NCBI GenBank assembly: GCA_013054445.1
Contig: JAAMPI010000451.1
Coordinates: forward strand, 1 to 37,377
Source of the DNA: Cudoniella acicularis
Taxonomy: Eukaryota > Ascomycota > Leotiomycetes > Helotiales > Helotiaceae
Reading direction: 5' to 3'
DNA length: 37,377 nucleotides
The notes below the pieces were generated by a model, which worked only from the letters and a program-made list of their open reading frames with translations, ran no database searches and was not told the DNA's origin. Positions within the stretch are counted from its first letter, which is position 1. Each line of letters begins with the position of its first letter. The translations under genes and the position numbers were made by a program. This document shows, one piece after another, positions 1 through 9,275 of the stretch.

Positions 1-666
1 CCTCCTTATCCACGCTACCCCCGCTCACCACTTCAATACACCACCGAATCCAGCTCTTCGTGACTTCCCCTACCCTCTACCCTCTCTATCAACATTGAAT
101 CCCGACATCTAGTATTATAGTATTTCTCCCCGCCTATATCCGAGGAAGGAAAAACGCAGCGGTTCGATTTCGTGGATTTTGGGAATGATTGGTTTTATGT
201 CGGTGAGTGGGCTCTGGGACGCTACTTTCGAGAGGAAAGGGGAAAAGGGAAACAAGTGGTTAAAATGTGATTTTTGGGTATAAGAATATAGAGGCTTGTG
301 AAAAAGGCTTTAAGAAGGGGTTTGAGTGGTTGGTGGGTGTGAATGAGAGCTTTCGAGCCTTCGAGCCTTCGAGTAGTGCCCTAATCGCCCCACTCCCCTA
401 ATTACTTGACGAAGGCTATTGGCCAGGAGCCTCTATATAGTACCTAAGCAGTGCCCTAATCAGACTTGAGGATATACTTTTTAAAATCACGTGCGTGGGT
501 AATTTCATACCTATGGGTAGGTAGGCCGAGGCGAATACCCACCCATGGGTACCCAACACGGAGCCTAGCAAGGATTTTTGCGGCGCGAGTACAAATCTCT
601 ATTCCTGCTCTATAGCCTTCAGAATCCGTGGCGTCGTATCCTCGTTAAGAAGCCTGAGGTAGCGCT
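1..666. other. Left-edge intergenic DNA, no gene recognised
   Basis: I see no convincing coding frame here. The stretch holds short repeats: CTTCGAGC-type units in tandem near 350-372, the 12-mer AGTGCCCTAATC twice (near 374 and 451), and an imperfect inverted pair around TACCTATGGGTAGGT (near 509) and ACCCACCCATGGGTA (near 538). It lies downstream of the stop codon of the minus-strand transcription factor, so part of it is probably that gene's 3' untranslated region. The first 300 bp could belong to the promoter of a gene beyond the window edge. Confidence 0.4.
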
Positions 667-2292
667 CTACACATATTCCGTCAGCTCAACCCACCTCTCG
701 AACATCTTGCTCAACTCACCGCAGCCCAACCACCTCTCTCCCATGATCCTCAAGAAATTCCTTAGAATCCTCAACTTTTTCAGTCCCTCATTCGAATCGA
801 TATCCATCAATAGCCTCTCCGTTACGATTGCTGCTGCTTTGTACACCAAAAACGTGACAAATGGTGGGAGGAAGTTGAAATTAATGGATTGCGTACTCAG
901 TGTGAAGAGTTCAACTGTACTAGTTATGGTGGAGAGGATGGAGATGAGAGATGTCGTGGCGATGGAATTGCAATTGTCAGTGACACCGGCAATAAGAGGC
1001 ACTTTGCTACCGTTTTCGAATGCTAGGATAAGGGCGCTGTTCCAACGTCAGCATTGACGTACCCATCCACAAACCCAAATCTGTAAAGGCTGGCAGCTTA
1101 CGTATTACAAAGACCCAACCCAGCGGCATAGAGGTGGATTCCGTCCCCGATTTCCTCATCCAGAATCGTCTGGAGATTGATTAACGTCTGAACGGTCAAA
1201 ATCACCTCATCCATGTTGAATGCGTGTTCTGCCGTGGGGCTGTTTACGGTGGTATGGATCTTATCGAGGAGGGAGGAAGCTTCGAAGAGGCGGGAAAGGC
1301 GGCAAAGGGGGCTTGTTCGGTCTTGATCTTGCTGGTGGGTCGGGCACAGGGTGGGCTTGAGGACATCGTGAAGGAACTGGGATTGTGAACGGGTTAGAGA
1401 GGGGTGCGGCCCAGATTCTATGGCTATGTATCTAGAAACAATAAGTAGATGACACCAAAGCTTCAGCTCTGGGAGCTCTGTCAGAAGGAGTTTACCTATC
1501 CAGGATTAGAATTCCACTCCAAGTCAATACTCTCTCCTCTCGCTTTGCCTCGTCATCTAAAGAGCGAGAGGGTGAAGCATCAACCCCTAGGTGAATTTTA
1601 AGTGCATCTGCGGCTCTGACTGTAGCTCCAATTGAAATATAAGCTGCTGGGTAGAAGCCATGTGCGACTTCGAAAAGAGTCACCAAAATCCTTGATTGGA
1701 CGATCAGAAAAGAATTGATGCCAAGCCCTTCGGTTGAGGTTATGCTGCTCTTGGTATAGAGATACAGGGATTTGAATTCGGAGGGATCATTGTCATTTTC
1801 TAGAGAGGAAGGTGGAGCGGTTGTGAGAAGTATAATGGACAGGCAGAGTAATGCGACATCCAGAGGAGCTTCGTCCCATGTTAGTGGGAGTCGGCCCCGT
1901 AGCCTAGATATCGAAACAATGGGGAACCATGGCTCGATTGCTCGGCGGTAGGTTGAGAGGGTATCTTCCGGTGTGAGGGGCCCAAGTTTTTGGATGATAG
2001 CGTCCTTGAGGTGGCTTGGTGTAAACGCCCCTGAGCCGAGAAATATCTCTGGCCTGGGGGACGGTGAGGGAGTTGGACCCGAGAACGACACCCGGGGGAG
2101 TTCATACTTGCATGTTTGACGGAGTCTACAAACGTCCGAGTTAGCAATATTGTACAGTACGAGTCAACAAGGTTCGTTCTGGTACCTTGTGCAAAGTCCA
2201 CAGTCTGGAATCGCCTTGTCGCATCGCCTTTTCTGGGTACTGCATCGTGTGCAAGCTTTCTTGGCAATCAATGCACGGCGTTCGGTGCTCAT
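667..2292 (-). CDS. Zn2Cys6 (Gal4-type) transcription factor
   Basis: Four exons give 478 residues: 2292-2186, 2125-1496, 1431-1102 and 1036-667. The three introns are 60, 64 and 65 bp, and the first has a GCTAAC branch site. Splicing the first intron restores a complete binuclear zinc cluster, Cys14, Cys17, Cys24, Cys31, Cys34 and Cys41 (spacing 2-6-6-2-6), which ends in the usual TCKYE. Residues of about 75-245 match the middle homology region of fungal transcription factors (TYRRAIEPWFPIVSISRL, then a helical YISIGATVRAADALKIH segment). The C-terminal third is helical and weakly conserved. The start is the first ATG before the zinc cluster. It acts in the nucleus as a DNA-binding regulator with an unknown target. 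It is divergent from the NmrA-like reductase, which is a natural candidate target (inference). The gene family is clear; exact splice sites are by eye. Confidence 0.85.
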
Positions 2293-2691
2293 TCTGGTAA
2301 CTGAGTGTTATGAGTTGTTGGCGGAAGGAATGTGCGGGAGCCGGCGGGATTTTGAAGGGTTTAAATGCTTTGTAAGAGCGGGGTTCCGCAAGGGGTGGGC
2401 TGCAGGTGCGGGATATGCGGGATCGTGATCGGGAAAGCTGTGCGGGCTTTCAAAGCTTTGGTTGTGCAGTGAGACTTGCTTGGAAAGCCAATTGCGTGGA
2501 ATCTTGGTCAGGAAGAAACAATCAAATGGATGGCTGGACTTCAATGCGACTGGAGGAGTATAAAGGAACGGCCTCTTCCTGCTGGAAGAATGCCCCCAAA
2601 TCACCATCAGCTCATCTCATCTCATCGCCAAAGCATCGAACCGACATACATCTTGACATAAGACTCCAAAATTCCTCCTACTTTCTTCACC
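2293..2691. promoter_or_regulatory. Shared divergent promoter between the Zn2Cys6 regulator and the NmrA-like gene
   Basis: The two start codons face away from each other across 399 bp. A TATAAA box at 2559-2564 (+) lies about 130 bp before the reductase ATG. Short CATCTCATCTCATC pyrimidine repeats follow at about 2606-2622. Inverted CGG-type half-sites for a zinc-cluster protein were not identified with confidence. Confidence 0.5.
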
Positions 2692-3641
2692 ATGTCTGAA
2701 ATAAAATCGGTTGCAATTGCCGGTGTAAGAATTTCGAAAAATGCATAAAAGAAAATGACTGACATCTTCACCAGGCTTCTGGCAGCCTTGGGCCTCATGT
2801 CCTCAAAGCACTTGTCGATGCAAACTTCCAAGTCACGGTTCTCACACGATCCAAAAAGCCAGGAGCATATGACGCCAGCGTCAAAGTTGTCGAAGTAGAC
2901 TTCACATCCGTAGAGTCTTTGACTGCTGCGCTCAAAGGCGTCGACGGACTCGTGTCCACGGTGACCGCTACGGCCATCGAGAACCAGACCGTCCTCATCG
3001 ACGCCGCCATTGCTGCCGGCGTGAAGCGTTTCATCCCCTCCGAATACGGCAATTGCACGACCAGCCCCAAAGTCGAAGCCTTGCCAATCTACGCCCCAAT
3101 GTTCAAGATCAAGCAGTATCTGCAAGAAAAGGCGAAGGCGGGAAAGCTGACTTGGACTGTCCTTGCATGTGGTGCCTTCTTGGATTTCCTGTTTGGTGGT
3201 TCCATGCTGCTGGATTTTGCGAATCATAAGGCAAATTTGTTTGACGAGGGTGACAATAGGATCAGTTCTACCTCCATGCCGAATGTCGGGAAGGCCATTG
3301 TTGGAATTTTGAAGAACTTTGAGGCTACCAAAAACAAGATCGTGCGAACTTCAGAGGTAATCTTGACGCAGAACGAGTTATTGAAAATTGCAGAAGGGCT
3401 GAGACCGGATATCAAGTGGGAAACCAGTAAGGTTCAGACAAGTGCGCTATTGAAAGAGGGTGTGAACGAACTCAGCGCTGGCGACTTCAGCATGCCGGTT
3501 ATTTTGAAGATACTGGCAGGTACAGCTCTTGCTGGTGACATTTATGGGGGCGCTTATGATGAGACGGACAATGAACTTCTTGGTGTCAAGGAGTTGACGG
3601 GGGAAGACTTGAACAAGCTCGTTGCTGGGAAGCTCGCATAG
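2692..3641 (+). CDS. NmrA-like / isoflavone-reductase-like NAD(P)-binding protein
   Basis: Two exons, 2692-2724 and 2775-3641, encode 299 residues. A 50-bp intron (GTAAGA...CCAG, branch TGACTGAC) falls inside the Rossmann glycine motif, and splicing creates AIAGASGSLGPH with the dinucleotide-binding GASGSLG at residues 11-17. The motif RFIPSEYG, followed by a lysine-containing MFKIKQYL segment, is the signature of the isoflavone reductase/phenylcoumaran benzylic ether reductase branch of atypical short-chain dehydrogenases. Length fits the family, about 300. It is presumably a cytosolic NADPH-dependent reductase of an aromatic or other small substrate, or an NmrA-type redox sensor; the substrate cannot be read from sequence. 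The ATG lies in a good context (CACCATGTC). It is divergent from a Zn2Cys6 regulator, an arrangement common for pathway-specific control. Confidence 0.88.
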
Positions 3642-6368
3642 AGTGGGACAAGGAGGAATTGTAGAGCAGTTATGAGGAGAGAATGACCGAAATTTTCGAG
3701 TAGCAAGAATATGAAGATCTGCATCATCTTGGTCGTGAAATTCTCATGTTAGCTGAACATGATCAAAGCTTTCGTATCCTAATTTGAACCTAATTCCCTC
3801 GTACCTTATACCCTCTTCCTCTCGCAATGCGCATGCACTCTTGTCTCGACAAGCGTTGAGTTGGCAACACGACCAGCTTCTGTTCCGAGGCTACGTGTAC
3901 AGTACAGAGATAGGCTCTCTTTGCAGGACACGTCCAATGGTGCTACTGTGCAAAAGGTTGTGCTGGTTTCGGTGAGATTGCGACGCGCCAATACCATCGT
4001 GCTCCTTCTGTTTTCCCTGGAGTGACAGGACTAGAATTTTGGGAGAGTTGATCTCATCGGTCAAGGAGATGATTGAAAGGATTTTGAAGCGTTGTTGAAG
4101 CGGGGCGAGATGCGAAGGTGCCCGGGGCACTGACCGCTACTAAACCCTCTTAGGACAGAATCTCCTTTATCTTAACCTTTATTATATTTATACTAAACCC
4201 TCCTTCCTCCCTGTCCTCCTTGACCTCCATTGTAACTCTTTTTTGAACTTTTGGCTTTCTCGAAGTTTGCGTAGTCGAAAATCACGTTTTGGATCTTCTT
4301 TGCGTCGCTGCATGCGATCTCTCCTTTTAACTAGAAATCGAAACAGAGATAGTCAGAGGGAAAATCGACGAAGTCGCGGTGAGTTGAGATAAAGGGGAGA
4401 GCAGTAGCGGAGAGTGTGATGGTGGGATTCGCTGTTGATGGCGAGGGCGAGGAGGATGAGGAGGCGTTGGCTGCCGGAGGAGCGAGGGCGGGGGAGTATC
4501 TAGGTCTAGATTTTGAGGCGAAGTTCGAGGGGGAGGAAGAGGAAGAGGTGGAATTGTGTAAGGAGAGACATTTTTCTGGTAGGGAGAGATTCGTGAGCTG
4601 CTCTGCTTCCTCACTATAATTTGAAAGGGAAATCAGAGGATGTATGTCACGTGACCTTTGAGGGAGTAATGACCGTGATAATTCAACGTTCTTTTTAACA
4701 GGTATAAACATAATATCGCTAGATATCGGAGAAGATTTTGAGATTTAAAATGACACCTTTCCAGCACTTGCTGGTTTCCTGAGCTTCTCAGGGGGGTGGT
4801 ATCACGTGATATACCCTTGTTGGAATCAACCGAAGTCGCACGACACAACCAACTGGATAGCGGATTCAATTCCTCCCAGGGCCCTTCAACTCTCAGTCCT
4901 CTCCGAAGTACTTAAGTGCAACGTAACTTAACGTAAGCAAGAACAAGTTTATGCAAGCTGCTGCAGCTATAGGCCGCAGCACCTGCATATCAGCCTTTCA
5001 AAAACACCACAACCAATCAGAAGCCAGAAGCTTAGAAAGCAGCGCTGTCTTGCGGCATGCTGTTTCTGGCTGGCCGCTGGCCTTGTACTTTTGTATGCAA
5101 GTTTGGTGACTCATACGGGTATTCGTTCGAAAGGCTCAAAGGACGAGGGGAATGTGGGGTACTGGCGGGCTTGAAGGGGCTCAGATGCAAGCTTGAAGTG
5201 ATCTTGCATCTGGGGCAGCTCGTGATTAAATATTTTCCACGAATTTTTCTGCTTCTAGCAGCTGTGAATGCAATTGCAACTCAGATGCGACTTGTCCCGA
5301 GAAGGGCGCATGTCAAGGCAGAGGTGGGGGGCTGATCCACGGTGTACGTAGAAGAGAAATTGGATTGCGTCGGCGAGAGGATAAGGTAAAGGCAGAAGCG
5401 GCGGGCCTGAAATAGGTTTCGGTCAAGGACGACGAGACACGCCGTCCCAAGAAGCACTTCGTCTGGCCTCCGGAATCCAGGACCAGGTGGCATCCTTGTC
5501 TCGTATCTGAAATGGAATGGGCGCTGTTTTAAGCTGCGGTCGGAATTCCTACGACGGGTACAGTATTTTGTAGGACTGGTGCTGGTTCTGATGCTGATTC
5601 CAATGGTGAGGCAAGAAGTGTCCAGTTGAGGAGAGAAGCGTCAAGTCCTGTGTGAAAAACGTGGAGGGCGTGTCCATATGATGCAACAGGGCTTGATGCT
5701 TATGGACCAGAACCAGTTGCCTTGAAATTTGAAACTCGAAAGTATAATAAAGTCCGACGTGTACGAGTGCTGAAGCCCGAACAGGGCCTTATCTCCAGCG
5801 CATGCGGTACTTCTTCAGGCGACGAGATCTCTCAATTGTCGGGTTTGGCGGTGCTGGGGCGGCGCACCAAATTCACCAATAGCCTAATAAAAAATAAAGC
5901 TGGACACTAGACCGGACGGGCTTTCTCGCTGGGCGAACTCCGTACGAGAGAGTACGGATTTCGGGGCTGACGGGGCGCGGAAGCAGGACCGGAACACCAA
6001 ATTTCCAGAGGAGAAGAACGGAACAGTTGTGCTGGGTTGCGCATTGCGGGCTGGACAAGCAGTGAATAGTGAGTGCCTGTCTGGAGAGATAGCACCCCAG
6101 AGACCACGCCGGGCAGGAAAACAAATACTATCGTGGGGTATCAAGGCTGTGGGCAGTGCGGTAGGCAGCGCAGCACCATTGCAAGCTTGAAGCTTTTGAA
6201 TCAGGGGCAGCGGACAGAGGGACCCTCGCCCAAAGACACCCAAAGGTGAAGCCCCTAGGCCCCCCCCCCCTTCGGCCCCGAAAGAGTCCTGCAACTGTCA
6301 GCCTCAGGCATTCACCCCAAAATCAGGCACTGCTCGCCTTCTCCGCCAATCAAATCCCCCATCCGGTG
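3642..6368. other. 2.7-kb intergenic region without a convincing gene
   Basis: Several short open frames occur but none shows a recognisable domain or a splice pattern. The most gene-like is a minus-strand frame at 4331-4711 (126 codons, Ser/Pro-rich), which is antisense to an equally open Glu-rich frame at 4416-4619. This looks like a purine-biased tract rather than a gene, and I would not call it. Pyrimidine-rich DNA at about 4140-4260 and TCACGTGA-type boxes at about 4648 and 4802 are present. A run of ten C residues is at about 6261-6270. The right end is the promoter of the amino-acid-control regulator. Confidence 0.45.
5107..5113 (+). promoter_or_regulatory. Distal TGACTCA box (possible Gcn4/CPC1 site)
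   Basis: This is an exact TGACTCA, the recognition sequence of Gcn4/CPC1 bZIP proteins. It lies about 1.5 kb before uORF1 of the regulator gene, which is far for a fungal promoter, and a few such heptamers are expected by chance in 37 kb. It is listed only because a second copy lies much closer to the gene. Confidence 0.2.
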
Positions 6369-6375
6369 TGAGTCA
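6369..6375 (+). promoter_or_regulatory. TGAGTCA cross-pathway control element in the cpcA promoter
   Basis: This is an exact TGAGTCA (reverse complement of TGACTCA), 222 bp before uORF1. CpcA/CPC1 and Gcn4 bind this heptamer, and cpcA-type genes of Aspergillus and Neurospora are known to be transcriptionally self-activated. Its position fits autoregulation. Function is inferred, not shown. Confidence 0.55.
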
Positions 6376-6590
6376 CCGCGACATAGACCGCCCGTGCTTA
6401 CCTGCTGCGGTCCCTGCGGTCGCTCTGCCCTGCCGCCCTTTCGCCAGTCGCGCACACTCGGCCACGGCCACAGCCCAAAGATTAAATACTCGCTCGTCCG
6501 CACCCTGAGGCAACTTTCCTCTGACTCTTTTTCTTTCATCCACATCACTCTGACACATCCACAACACAGAACATCGAAGAAGCTTTCACG

Positions 6591-6599
6591 ATGTTCTAA
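6591..6599 (+). promoter_or_regulatory. uORF1 of the cpcA leader (Met-Phe-stop)
   Basis: The first ATG downstream of the TGAGTCA box is followed by one codon and a stop (ATG TTC TAA). A minimal first uORF that allows ribosomes to resume scanning is the known role of uORF1 in GCN4 and cpc-1 mRNAs. The next ATG, 222 nt on, starts uORF2. Confidence 0.7.
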
Positions 6600-6812
6600 A
6601 CCACCAGTCTTCGCGACTCCTTTGACTACCTCAGTCATCATTCCGTCCCACTTCAAAACAGTCAACCACTCCCCTCAACCACCCCCCACTTCAGCTTTTC
6701 CCTCCCAGGAAGATCTGACTTTCAGCACAGCTTCACGCTTTCGCTCAAGTCTCCCAACCGCCAAGATACCTTCGCAAGAGTTTAATCTCTTCACCACGGA
6801 TTCTCAATCATC

Positions 6813-6959
6813 ATGGCTTCCCTCCAGTTCATCGAGCCTGCCGGCACAATCTCCGCAACAGTCACCGCGTCTCTCTCAGGATCCCTCCGGTCCCTCTCAA
6901 GCACCCCATCAGGACTTCGTTCTGTTCGAGAGGTCTCCCAGCGCTCGCAGTACCCCTAG
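6813..6959 (+). promoter_or_regulatory. uORF2 of the cpcA leader (48 residues)
   Basis: The second ATG of the leader opens a 48-codon frame beginning MASLQFIEPAG and ending RSQYP-stop. It overlaps the CPC1 frame out of phase. By analogy with GCN4 uORF4 and cpc-1 uORF2 it should capture reinitiating ribosomes when amino acids are plentiful and be bypassed on starvation, when eIF2 is phosphorylated. From its stop to the ATG at 7246 there is no other ATG, which supports this architecture. Confidence 0.7.
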
Positions 6960-7245
6960 TCTGTCCCAGAACAGCGCCTTTCAAGGCCAAAATCGTCGTC
7001 ACTCTGCTCATCTAGCCTCTGCCGCGTCTTTGCAGAATCAGAGAGTTGCTGCGATCATTCAATCTACTGGACATTCTATCTATACTTCGGCCCTCACAAA
7101 CCGGTTTACTCCTGCGCAGAGTCCCCATCAGTTCTACGCTTCTTCTGCGCCTTCTTCCTCCACTGCTTTGCATCAACAGCGCCAGACTCGACCTCCAGTC
7201 CCTCTGTTTTCGCAATCGACAGGCAATATCCCGCAAACTCCAAAC

Positions 7246-8031
7246 ATGGCTATGCAAGGTAATTACAGTTCATCAGATACTGCAACGATCCGTGACTCAC
7301 GCGAATTTGCAGACATGGAGCTCTTTGACGAATTCACTGCCTTTGAAGGTGGTGCCTCGACCAATAACAACTTCAACTCGGCTTACTCTTCCCCTGCCGT
7401 TCCTACGATCTACGATCCAACAATGAACTTGTCATCATCGAGCTCCACCAACATGGGCACTGTTTCTCCTCAAGATTTGCTTGTCCGCGATCCTTTCGCG
7501 TCCGCTCCCAACTCAACCGCTTTCACGAACCTGACATCTCCATCCACATACAACGAGTCTCCTGAATATAATGACAACTTCGATGTTTCTCCATTCGTCG
7601 GCAACAACCAAGATATCGACCAGGCACTTGCTGGTGACCCATGGTATCCTCTGTTCCCTCAGGATGACCAGACCGAACAGCCAAAGGTAGAGCAGTCTCC
7701 TTTACTCCCTGAGGAGGAGCTTGAGGTTTCTGAGCACCTACGACAATCTGCTGGCCGTCGACGATCTGGTACTGGTACATCTCCTTCTGGAACTCACGCA
7801 TCTGTCGCTGGTGTCAACTCTCGGAAGCGCGATAAGCCTCTTCCTCCAATCATCGTTGATGACCCAAATGATACTGTTGCTATGAAGCGAGCACGCAATA
7901 CTCTTGCAGCTCGTAAGTCTCGACAACGAAAGATGCAAAAAATGGAAGAGCTTGAGGATCAAATCGCAAAGTTGGAAGCAGAGCGTGACCACTGGAAGAA
8001 TATTGCTTTGCGGAGGACGGGTGGATCATAA
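7246..8031 (+). CDS. cpcA: bZIP activator of general amino-acid control (GCN4/CPC1/CpcA)
   Basis: From the first ATG after uORF2 the frame gives 261 residues, or 243 if an in-frame 54-bp intron at 7259-7312 is removed. Both agree with CPC1/CpcA proteins. The C-terminus is a bZIP domain: the basic-region signature NTLAARKSR begins at residue 218 (unspliced), followed by a short zipper (MEELEDQIAKLEAE) that ends near the C-terminus, as in Gcn4. Acidic activation segments carry aromatic/leucine motifs, ELFDEFTAFEGG near the N-terminus and DPWYPLF in the middle, the latter resembling the Gcn4 activation motif. It works in the nucleus as a dimer on TGASTCA sites of amino-acid biosynthesis genes. 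Control is expected to be mainly translational through the two uORFs, plus autoactivation. A longer form started at non-AUG codons is likely. Confidence 0.92.
   Translation: MAMQGNYSSSDTATIRDSREFADMELFDEFTAFEGGASTNNNFNSAYSSPAVPTIYDPTMNLSSSSSTNMGTVSPQDLLVRDPFASAPNSTAFTNLTSPSTYNESPEYNDNFDVSPFVGNNQDIDQALAGDPWYPLFPQDDQTEQPKVEQSPLLPEEELEVSEHLRQSAGRRRSGTGTSPSGTHASVAGVNSRKRDKPLPPIIVDDPNDTVAMKRARNTLAARKSRQRKMQKMEELEDQIAKLEAERDHWKNIALRRTGGS
7259..7312 (+). other. Candidate in-frame 54-bp intron of cpcA
   Basis: GTAATT...TTGCAG with a CTCAC branch-like site gives a splice that keeps the frame (18 codons removed) and joins MAMQ to DMELFDEF. The retained peptide is Ser/Thr/Asp-rich without known motif. 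Either version makes a full protein, so splicing could be constitutive, alternative or absent. The tract also contains an exact TGACTCA at 7293-7299. Confidence 0.45.
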
Positions 8032-8832
8032 GGCTGAATGACATGTCATAGCCGCCGGCACCTCATGGATTGGGGGGAAGAGTTTTAGGCTCTTTACTCT
8101 CGGAGGCAATAGTAGCAGCTGACAAGGAGTACAGCAAGGACGCTATTGACCGTGGATTTTACAAAGATTTCCTGTACCATTTCCTTATTGCCTTTGAGCG
8201 ACGACCAGGTTACAGTTTCTTAGCATGGGGTTCTGAGGGATCTCATTGCTTTTCGGAAGGCTTGACTGAGCTCTGCTCCTTTATTTCCTTGGACGTGTCT
8301 TCGTAATTGCGATTGCGCTGCGTTGGTCTCGGTGTCTCCCCTCTTTTAGGGATGGTGACCCAGGCATGTGTTTGTGGATTGATAGTTACATGGAATTCAT
8401 ATTTGACCTCAACCTCGTCGTTCATGCCGTGCCAAACTTGATTCAGTGATTGATTGCTTGTGACTTGTACATTGTGACATACTTAGTCGGCCGGTGCTTC
8501 CGCTGCCGTGCGGTGAGTGCTGACGTGAACCTACCTAACCAGCCTAACCTAACCAAACCCAACCCAACCCAAACTTCCGGATCTTTTTCTTCGTGGCATG
8601 AACATGTGGCCAGCAAACGAAATGCATGACGCCGTCTTACTGTATTTATGTTGCATGCTTCTATCTATAGATCGCAATCGGTGACGTCTTTACGTGCTGT
8701 ATTTGTAAGCGCTGTAAGGATGTACATGCATGTAGGTAACACGTGATAGATGGTTTTGGTTGCGGTATAGGTTCACGTGCACTCGCGTTCGTGTTCTGGT
8801 GATCTTCCGGCTTGGTGTTGTGCATGCGACTG
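8032..8832. other. 3' region of cpcA and intergenic DNA
   Basis: No gene is recognised. The stretch probably includes the 3' untranslated region of the bZIP gene. A low-complexity tract of CCTAACC/CCAAACCC/CAACCC units lies at about 8531-8573. It resembles degenerate telomere-type repeats but has no regular CCCTAA periodicity. Confidence 0.4.
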
Positions 8833-8840
8833 CGATTTCG

Positions 8841-9267
8841 GGGTACGATTATTTGGGCATGAGGCAACCAAGCATCAGCCAAAACACATTCAAATTCACT
8901 AACGCCGGTTTATCGTGCTAGGAAAATTACTTGGAGAGTATTTAGAAATGTCTACAAGTGCAAATTATAACACAACTAATTTAGGGAGGTATATTTCTAA
9001 TTTTAAAAACATAGAAAGAATCACATTTCTTAAATTAAGGGAAATTACTTGTAGTAATTTTAAAGCTATTACTACCCTCCACCTGGTTTAGTTGTCAGGT
9101 GGGGCTAGCAAAATCTAGTGATAGAACTAACAACTGAACCGGGGGGAGGGTAGCATCTTAAACAGTTAATTGTAGTCATGTAATTAAAGGTAAGGAGGGG
9201 TAGTAGTTCGCTTATTGAAAGGGCAAGGATGCCTTATGATGCCTCGCACACCCAAATAATCGTACCC
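8841..9267. mobile_element. 427-bp non-autonomous inverted-repeat element (MITE), hAT-like by 8-bp target duplication
   Basis: The ends are a perfect 17-bp inverted repeat, GGGTACGATTATTTGGG at 8841-8857 and its complement at 9251-9267. The repeat continues imperfectly inward (GAGGCA on the left against TGCCTC on the right). It is flanked by the 8-bp direct repeat CGATTTCG at 8833-8840 and 9268-9275, as left by insertion. The interior has no coding frame. An 8-bp duplication points to the hAT superfamily, but terminal G/C ambiguity allows 6-9 bp, so the superfamily is uncertain. It sits between cpcA and the Ecm33-like gene. Confidence 0.75.
9072..9153. repeat. Internal hairpin of the inverted-repeat element
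   Basis: A 24-nt arm at 9072-9095 pairs with 9130-9153 with three mismatches across a 34-nt loop. It begins CTACCCTCC and ends TTGT. It lies near the middle of the element, separate from the terminal repeats, and could form a strong cruciform or RNA hairpin. Confidence 0.6.
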
Positions 9268-9275
9268 CGATTTCG

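Larger units (their letters stand above)
6394..7245 (+). other. Stop-free leader of cpcA in the CPC1 reading frame (non-AUG N-terminal extension)
   Basis: The frame of the bZIP protein stays open for about 850 nt before its first ATG and contains protein-like segments (HQDFVLFERSP near 6907-6939; QFYASSAPSSS and PPVPLFSQSTGN before 7246). There is no in-frame ATG in it. Near-cognate codons occur in frame between the uORFs, including TTG, ATC, ATT, CTG and AAG. In Neurospora cpc-1 and its relatives a long stop-free, conserved 5' extension initiated at non-AUG codons has been described, so this is probably genuine coding capacity for longer CPC1 forms, not an accident. Which codon starts translation cannot be told here. 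Confidence 0.6.

Noticed and set aside
578..1057. A 159-codon plus-strand frame over the end of the Zn2Cys6 gene.
   Set aside because: It is the antisense of the last exon of that gene, whose frame, splice sites and zinc cluster are well supported. It has no motif of its own.
4331..4711. A 126-codon minus-strand Ser/Pro-rich frame.
   Set aside because: It is antisense to an equally open Glu-rich frame in a purine-biased tract, has no domain, and shows no splice pattern.
8531..8573. CCTAACC/CCAACCC tract resembling telomere repeats.
   Set aside because: The units are irregular and CCCTAA periodicity is absent. It looks like simple-sequence slippage.
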